Below are positions 56,323 through 60,487 of a stretch of 60,487 bases of DNA, piece by piece. The translations under genes were made by a program, and so were the position numbers. Position 1 is the stretch's first letter, and the number at the start of each line of letters is the position of its first letter. Location: the IMG/VR virus record IMGVR_UViG_3300018481_000002, positions 87,199 through 147,685 of that record; one strand, 5' to 3'. Source of the DNA: a virus. The notes below the pieces were generated by a model, which was given only the letters and a program-made list of their open reading frames with translations, made no database searches and was not told the origin of the DNA.

Positions 56323-57897
56323 GTGACAGGCAATCTGTTCAAGCGGACGGGAGCGGAAGACTTCCCGACCAAGCTGAAGGTGATGGTCTCCGGACCACCG
56401 AAGTCCGGGAAGACGACCCTGCTGGGCACCATCCCGAACCTCATCGTTTTGGACACCGAGCCAAACGCCAACAACCTGGCGTCCATCGCTCACCTCGACG
56501 TGCCCTACGTGACGATCACCAACACCGACGACCTCCGTCAGGTCGCGTTCATGCTCAAGGACCCCACGCTGCGCAAGCAGGTCGCTGCACAGTACGGGTG
56601 GACTGACGTGGGTGGTGTCGCCATCGACACTCTGGACTCACTCCAGAAGATCATGAAGGTCGAACGCATGAAGGAGCAGCGTTCCACCACGTTCGCCCGC
56701 GACGACTGGGGTTGGCTGAAGACCGAGATGGAAGCCATCGTGGAGATGTTCACGTCGCTCCCGATGCACACCATCTTCACGATGCACACCAAGACCAAGG
56801 AGATGGGCAAGGGCGACGACTCCTACACCATCGTCCTCCCAGGGCTGGAAGGCTCCATCGCAGAGTCCATCGCGGGCATGGTGGGGTACTCGATGCTGGC
56901 GTACCGCGACGAGCAGATCGCCGCTGACGGCAGCAAGTACACGGCGTACTGGTTGCAAACCGAAGGCGACGCAACGCACGACTTCCTCGGTACCCGTACC
57001 GCTGGTCGTCTGCCGACCATCATCGAGCCCAACATGAAGACCCTGTACGACGCAGTTATGGCCGGGCGTCCGAAGAAGGCAGCCATCCCGGTTGATGACG
57101 TGCCGCTGCCCGACGCGACCGAGGAAGTGGCCCAGAGTCCGGGCCAACCTGACGAGCCCATGGAGGCCCTGGAGGCGTCCGTTGCGGTCATGACTGAGGC
57201 TCCTGTTGCCAAGCCTGCTGACGAAGAGCCGGTCAACCTGGCGGCCATGACTCACGTGAAGAAGGTCTACGACGCGATCGGCCAGGCCTTCCCCGAGGAG
57301 AAGGTCCAGGCGATGAAGATCGGCGCTGCCAGGGAGCTTGTGAAGGTCTGGCGGGCTATCCAGCAGGACTCCGCCGAGGGCAAGACGCAGGACCCGAACA
57401 GCGAGATGCTCGCGTACCTGAACGGGCTCGATCTCCTTGCTGAGCAGGGTGTTGAGAAGGAAACGGCCCCGACGGCCGCCACTCCCTCTCTTGACGGGAC
57501 CATCGACGCTGTTCGTGCCTACGTTGGTGACGATCTCACGCTCGCGCAGGAGGCATACGAGAAGGAACTGGCACGCGAGAAGCCTCGAAGTTCTTTGATC
57601 ACGTGGTTGGAAAACATGGGCGTGAAGGTTCAGACGTCCGTCGAAACCACTGGTCCAGAACAGCCTGTCGAGACAGTTACTCAGCCCAGTGGGACTGCCG
57701 ATGCAGAACCCACTGAGGAGCAGGCTGTCGAGACACTGAAGGAGACCCTCGGAGCGGAACGGATCATCGAGAAGGATGTGACGCCATGCGAGGCATGTGG
57801 GGACCCAATCGATGATGAAGATCTTGCTCAGCTGGGCCTGAAGAGGTTCGACAAGGTCTACTGCGTCAAGGACTACCTGGCGCAGATCAGGAAGTAG
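56323..57897 (+). CDS. RecA-like ATPase, Sak4-type single-strand annealing recombinase
   Basis: A 524-residue protein with GTG start. Walker A GPPKSGKT lies near residues 26-33, followed by a dTEPNANNL segment and Walker B GVAIDTLDS near 90-98; FTMHTKTKEM is like motif III. This RecA-core plus absence of a RecA N-terminus fits phage Sak4-type recombinases. The second half is a charged, partly disordered region of about 280 residues and ends in a zinc ribbon (CEAC ... VYCVK). That extension is longer than in simple Sak4 proteins. It also holds a TGGCCC-N7-GGGCCA repeat at 57128 and a dyad-motif copy at 57633. Confidence 0.8.
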   Translation: MTGNLFKRTGAEDFPTKLKVMVSGPPKSGKTTLLGTIPNLIVLDTEPNANNLASIAHLDVPYVTITNTDDLRQVAFMLKDPTLRKQVAAQYGWTDVGGVAIDTLDSLQKIMKVERMKEQRSTTFARDDWGWLKTEMEAIVEMFTSLPMHTIFTMHTKTKEMGKGDDSYTIVLPGLEGSIAESIAGMVGYSMLAYRDEQIAADGSKYTAYWLQTEGDATHDFLGTRTAGRLPTIIEPNMKTLYDAVMAGRPKKAAIPVDDVPLPDATEEVAQSPGQPDEPMEALEASVAVMTEAPVAKPADEEPVNLAAMTHVKKVYDAIGQAFPEEKVQAMKIGAARELVKVWRAIQQDSAEGKTQDPNSEMLAYLNGLDLLAEQGVEKETAPTAATPSLDGTIDAVRAYVGDDLTLAQEAYEKELAREKPRSSLITWLENMGVKVQTSVETTGPEQPVETVTQPSGTADAEPTEEQAVETLKETLGAERIIEKDVTPCEACGDPIDDEDLAQLGLKRFDKVYCVKDYLAQIRK

Positions 57898-57930
57898 ACA
57901 GCGCTCACTCACTGGAACAGGAGACGATTC

Positions 57931-58467
57931 ATGGCAAAGATCACCTTGGAAGAGCAGCCGGATTTTCTGGTCTTCCCGCCCGACACCATCCTTGAACTCA
58001 AGATCGAGGAGTGCAGTGTGCAGACCTTCACCGGTCCGCGCGGGCCGTTTGACAAGCTGGCATTCAAGTTCAAGATCCTCGGGATCCAGGCTGTAGGGGA
58101 CGGATCCCCGGTCGAGAAGTACGAGGAGATGATCACCGAAACCATCTTCGGTTCGGTGCCCTTCAAGTTCACCGACAACCCCGAGAACCGCCTACGTCAG
58201 TGGGCGGAGGCCATCTTCCGTCAGGAGCTGGCGGTCGGGTTCGAACTGGACACGGATCTGTTTGAGGGCCGCACTGTTCGTGGCCTGACGAGCACCTACA
58301 TCCCCAAGGCCAGGGCAGGCGAGACTAGCCGTGGTCCTCGGCATCAGGTGGAGAGCCTGCTGCCCATCGGGAAGGTGCAACTGTCCGCACAGGTGCCTGA
58401 GGCACCGCCTGTCGCGGTCGGGGCGAACCCGTGGGGCGACAACCAGGCTGAAGAGCCGCCCTTCTGA
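57931..58467 (+). CDS. SSB-like protein
   Basis: A 178-residue protein with strands fitting an OB-type fold (LELKIEECSVQTF, DKLAFKFKILGIQAV) and ending in an acidic, Phe-terminated tail (NQAEEPPF) like the protein-interaction tip of bacterial SSB (DDIPF). Located between a recombinase and a primase. It would protect single-stranded DNA and recruit partners. The fold is inferred, the tail is directly visible. Confidence 0.6.
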   Translation: MAKITLEEQPDFLVFPPDTILELKIEECSVQTFTGPRGPFDKLAFKFKILGIQAVGDGSPVEKYEEMITETIFGSVPFKFTDNPENRLRQWAEAIFRQELAVGFELDTDLFEGRTVRGLTSTYIPKARAGETSRGPRHQVESLLPIGKVQLSAQVPEAPPVAVGANPWGDNQAEEPPF

Positions 58468-58474
58468 GCAGTAC

Positions 58475-58534
58475 GGAGGCCCCAGCGCGCCAACGCCGGG
58501 GCCTCCTGCCACTCATCCATGCCGCTACCACTTA
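58475..58534 (+). promoter_or_regulatory. leader element before the primase: hairpin and repeated sequence
   Basis: GGAGGCCCC (58475-58483) pairs with GGGGCCTCC (58498-58506). Its loop holds GCGCGCCAACGCC (58485-58497), and ATGCCGCTACCACTTA follows at 58519-58534. The same two boxes lie at 55270 and 55302 with nearly the same spacing (20 against 22 nt). Confidence 0.55.
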
Positions 58535-58547
58535 GACGGAGGAATCA

Positions 58548-58616
58548 GTGTCAAACCAAGTGAATCCGAACATTGCCTTCGGCGCAACCTCACTCAACAA
58601 GTTTGGTGAGGTCTGA
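58548..58616 (+). CDS. 22-residue leader peptide candidate
   Basis: GACGGAGGA precedes a GTG at 58548. The frame (MSNQVNPNIAFGATSLNKFG...) ends in a TGA that overlaps the ATG of the primase gene (TGATG). The primase itself has no clear ribosome site, so its translation probably depends on this upstream frame. Confidence 0.5.
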   Translation: MSNQVNPNIAFGATSLNKFGEV

Positions 58617-60487
58617 TGGCCAAGCTTCGGCTGGTCACAGCACCCAAGCCAAACTCCAAGGTCGCCACTCACCGTGCTTCCGCGACAGAAGGCGAAGCCG
58701 CCTACAAACTCCTTGAGAACCAAGGCTTCACCATCCGTGGACCCAAGAACAAGCAGTACGAACTCCGTTGCCCCTTCCACGAGGGACCCGGATCTCTGGA
58801 ACCTCGCAAGAGTCCTAACTTCTACATGAACGCTGAGACATCCGTCTACTTCTGCCAGTCCGCATCATGTGGTGAAAAGGGCAACCTCCAGACCCTAGAG
58901 CGGTTCTTCGGCATCGACTTCGATGACGACGCATGGAAGGTCCAGTTTCGTGACCGCGAGTCACGACTGAAGGAGTACGAACTCAACCTCACCAAGGCTC
59001 TCCGTCAACCCTTCTACGACCACGGCCTCACCGACACCACCATCGAACGGTTCCGTCTCGGCTACTGGCCAGAGCACACCAACGACGCTGGCCGTACCGT
59101 CCCAGGGCGCTACGTCATCCCCTACCTTGAGAACAGGCGTCCAAAGTTCTTCAGGTTCTACAGCCCTGACGGAGACCCTCGCTTCAAGTACACCTGGGAA
59201 GACGGTGCAGAGGGGACCCTCTTCAACCCTGGTGACGCCATGGGTGACCCGCAGTTCGGCATCTCTGTCCTCTGCGAGGGTGAGCAGAAGGCCATGCTCC
59301 TCACCCAGATGGGCTACGCAGCAGTGGCTGTGCCCGGCGCGAGCCAGTGGAAGGACGAGTACCAGGCAGCGTTCACCCACGCCAAGCGGATCGTGGTCTG
59401 CTACGACAACGACAACCCTGAACACCCGTCCAATAACTACGACAAGCCTGACCGCAAGTGCGTCAAGTGCTCTGGTCGTGGACTCCCAGCCTGCATCGGA
59501 CACAACCCCGGCCAGGAAGCAGCCCTGAAGCGTGTCGAGCAGCTCGGCTGGAGGGCCAAGAACGTCGTCCTCCCGCTCCCCGACGAAGACACCAAGAAGA
59601 CAGACGTCAACGAGTACTTCGTCAGGGACAACCACTCAGGAACTGACTTCGCTGAGCTGGCAACCGGGAAGCGTCAGACACCGTTCAAGGTGCTGTCGCT
59701 GGGTGAGATCATCGCGAACCCACCTGAAGATACCGAGTTCATCATCGAGGATGGGATCCTCTCCAGAGGTGGACGGCTCCTCATCGCAGGGAAGCCGAAG
59801 GTTGGCAAGAGCATCCTGGTCAACAACCTGGCCTTGTCGCTGTCCTCAGGGAAGAGGTTCCTCTCCGCTGGGTCGTTCAAGGGCTTCACTGTGGAGTCTC
59901 CGACCCGCACACTGCTGTTGGACAGGGAGCTGTCGAAGAACTCTCTCTTGAAGCGGCTCCAGGGCCTCATCGCTGACAAGCCCGGGTACGCCGCCGCCGA
60001 AGAGAACCTGCTGATCGACCACGACCACCTGATCCGTCTCGACCAGCCGAACGCCTACGAGACGCTGATCCAGTTGATCGAGCAGAACGGTGCAGAGGTC
60101 TGCATCCTCGACACCGCCTACAAGTTCTTCGGAGACGTGGAGGGATCCTCTTCGCTGAAGAAGGGGTTCGACGTGTTGGACAAGATCATCCACGAAACTG
60201 GATGCTCGTTCGTTCTCACACACCACATCAAGAAGTCCCAGGGCTCCAGTGGTGGCCGCCAGGCCGCCGACTACGCCGACCCTGACAACGTGGCTGGGTC
60301 GTTCCTCTGGACTGGTTGGCCGAACGCCACGATCCTGATCAACTTCCTGAACCGCAGCGTGGAAAACCCGTTCAACGCGGTCGCTACCTTCACGGCCTTC
60401 CGTGACGCTGCACCGCCCGAGCCGGTGATCCTGCACCGCGACCGGACTTCCATCTCCTACACCGCCATCGAGACGTTCTCTCACGAA
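58616..60487 (+). CDS. DNA primase/helicase, 3'-truncated by the window edge
   Basis: The visible 624 codons run off the window without a stop. A zinc-binding module CPFH ... CQSASC (residues 52-85) matches bacteriophage primases. A Toprim region follows with CEGEQKAM (catalytic Glu) and VVCYDNDNPEH (DxD). A Cys insert (CVKCSGRG ... C) sits inside it. The C-terminal part is a RepA/GP4-like ATPase with Walker A GKPKVGKS and Walker B VCILDTAYKFF. It would make primers and unwind DNA at the fork. There are dyad-motif copies at 58837-58846. Only the helicase end is missing. Confidence 0.9.
   Translation, partial: MAKLRLVTAPKPNSKVATHRASATEGEAAYKLLENQGFTIRGPKNKQYELRCPFHEGPGSLEPRKSPNFYMNAETSVYFCQSASCGEKGNLQTLERFFGIDFDDDAWKVQFRDRESRLKEYELNLTKALRQPFYDHGLTDTTIERFRLGYWPEHTNDAGRTVPGRYVIPYLENRRPKFFRFYSPDGDPRFKYTWEDGAEGTLFNPGDAMGDPQFGISVLCEGEQKAMLLTQMGYAAVAVPGASQWKDEYQAAFTHAKRIVVCYDNDNPEHPSNNYDKPDRKCVKCSGRGLPACIGHNPGQEAALKRVEQLGWRAKNVVLPLPDEDTKKTDVNEYFVRDNHSGTDFAELATGKRQTPFKVLSLGEIIANPPEDTEFIIEDGILSRGGRLLIAGKPKVGKSILVNNLALSLSSGKRFLSAGSFKGFTVESPTRTLLLDRELSKNSLLKRLQGLIADKPGYAAAEENLLIDHDHLIRLDQPNAYETLIQLIEQNGAEVCILDTAYKFFGDVEGSSSLKKGFDVLDKIIHETGCSFVLTHHIKKSQGSSGGRQAADYADPDNVAGSFLWTGWPNATILINFLNRSVENPFNAVATFTAFRDAAPPEPVILHRDRTSISYTAIETFSHE

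Overview
The window reads as a contiguous part of the genome of a long-tailed (siphovirus-type) actinobacteriophage. The DNA is GC-rich by eye, starts are often GTG or TTG, genes overlap by ATGA or GTGA, several start codons sit where transcription should begin (leaderless mRNAs), and many small zinc-ribbon proteins are typical of actinophages. A WhiG/FliA-type sigma factor suggests a Streptomyces-like host, but this is inference. No integrase, attachment site, insertion sequence or CRISPR array was seen. Both window ends cut genes.

Layout. 1-8.3 kb is an accessory and regulatory zone with genes on both strands: an endonuclease/exonuclease/phosphatase protein, a ribbon-helix-helix plus zinc-ribbon protein, a sigma factor, a four-gene minus-strand operon, small membrane proteins, a LexA-like DNA-binding domain without a protease domain, and a RusA-like resolvase. 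8.3-19.5 kb is packaging and head: putative small terminase, HTH protein, large terminase, portal, putative maturation protease, scaffold, decoration and major capsid proteins. 19.6-22.6 kb is an RNA-rich insertion: pentamer-phased GGCNN arrays, an initiator tRNA-fMet, tRNA-Lys, tRNA-Arg, a tmRNA-like short RNA, a 94-nt hairpin, an HNH protein and a protein ending in a glycine-rich RAMP-like motif. 22.9-32 kb holds head-tail connectors, an M15 peptidase, the major tail protein, a secreted beta-helix cargo gene, and tail-assembly chaperones with an A AAA AAC -1 frameshift site. 32-41.3 kb is one tape-measure gene of 3078 codons. 41.3-54 kb is minor tail and fibre genes. 54-55.1 kb is holin-like and membrane proteins. 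55.3-60.5 kb is a recombination/replication block: Cas4-like nuclease, Sak4-like RecA ATPase, SSB-like protein and primase/helicase, the last running off the end.

The most unusual feature is at 19.6-20.5 kb. Two divergent promoters share a palindromic box, TCGAACACTTGAACGA. Each is followed, about 3-4 nt after the predicted transcription start, by a long array of GGCNN pentamers in exact 5-nt phase. The rightward array leads into the initiator tRNA. A second copy of box, promoter and array forms the 5' leader of the RAMP-motif gene. A fourth array lies in the 3' region of a lone minus-strand gene at 30.2 kb. Four consecutive GGCNN units fit a two-tetrad G-quadruplex pattern. The LexA-like domain at 7.6 kb is a natural candidate for the box-binding protein.

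A second signal is a short dyad, GACRYCCGTC usually followed by KRAA. At least 13 exact copies are scattered through coding and intergenic DNA, which resembles the dispersed repressor sites (stoperators) known from other actinophages.
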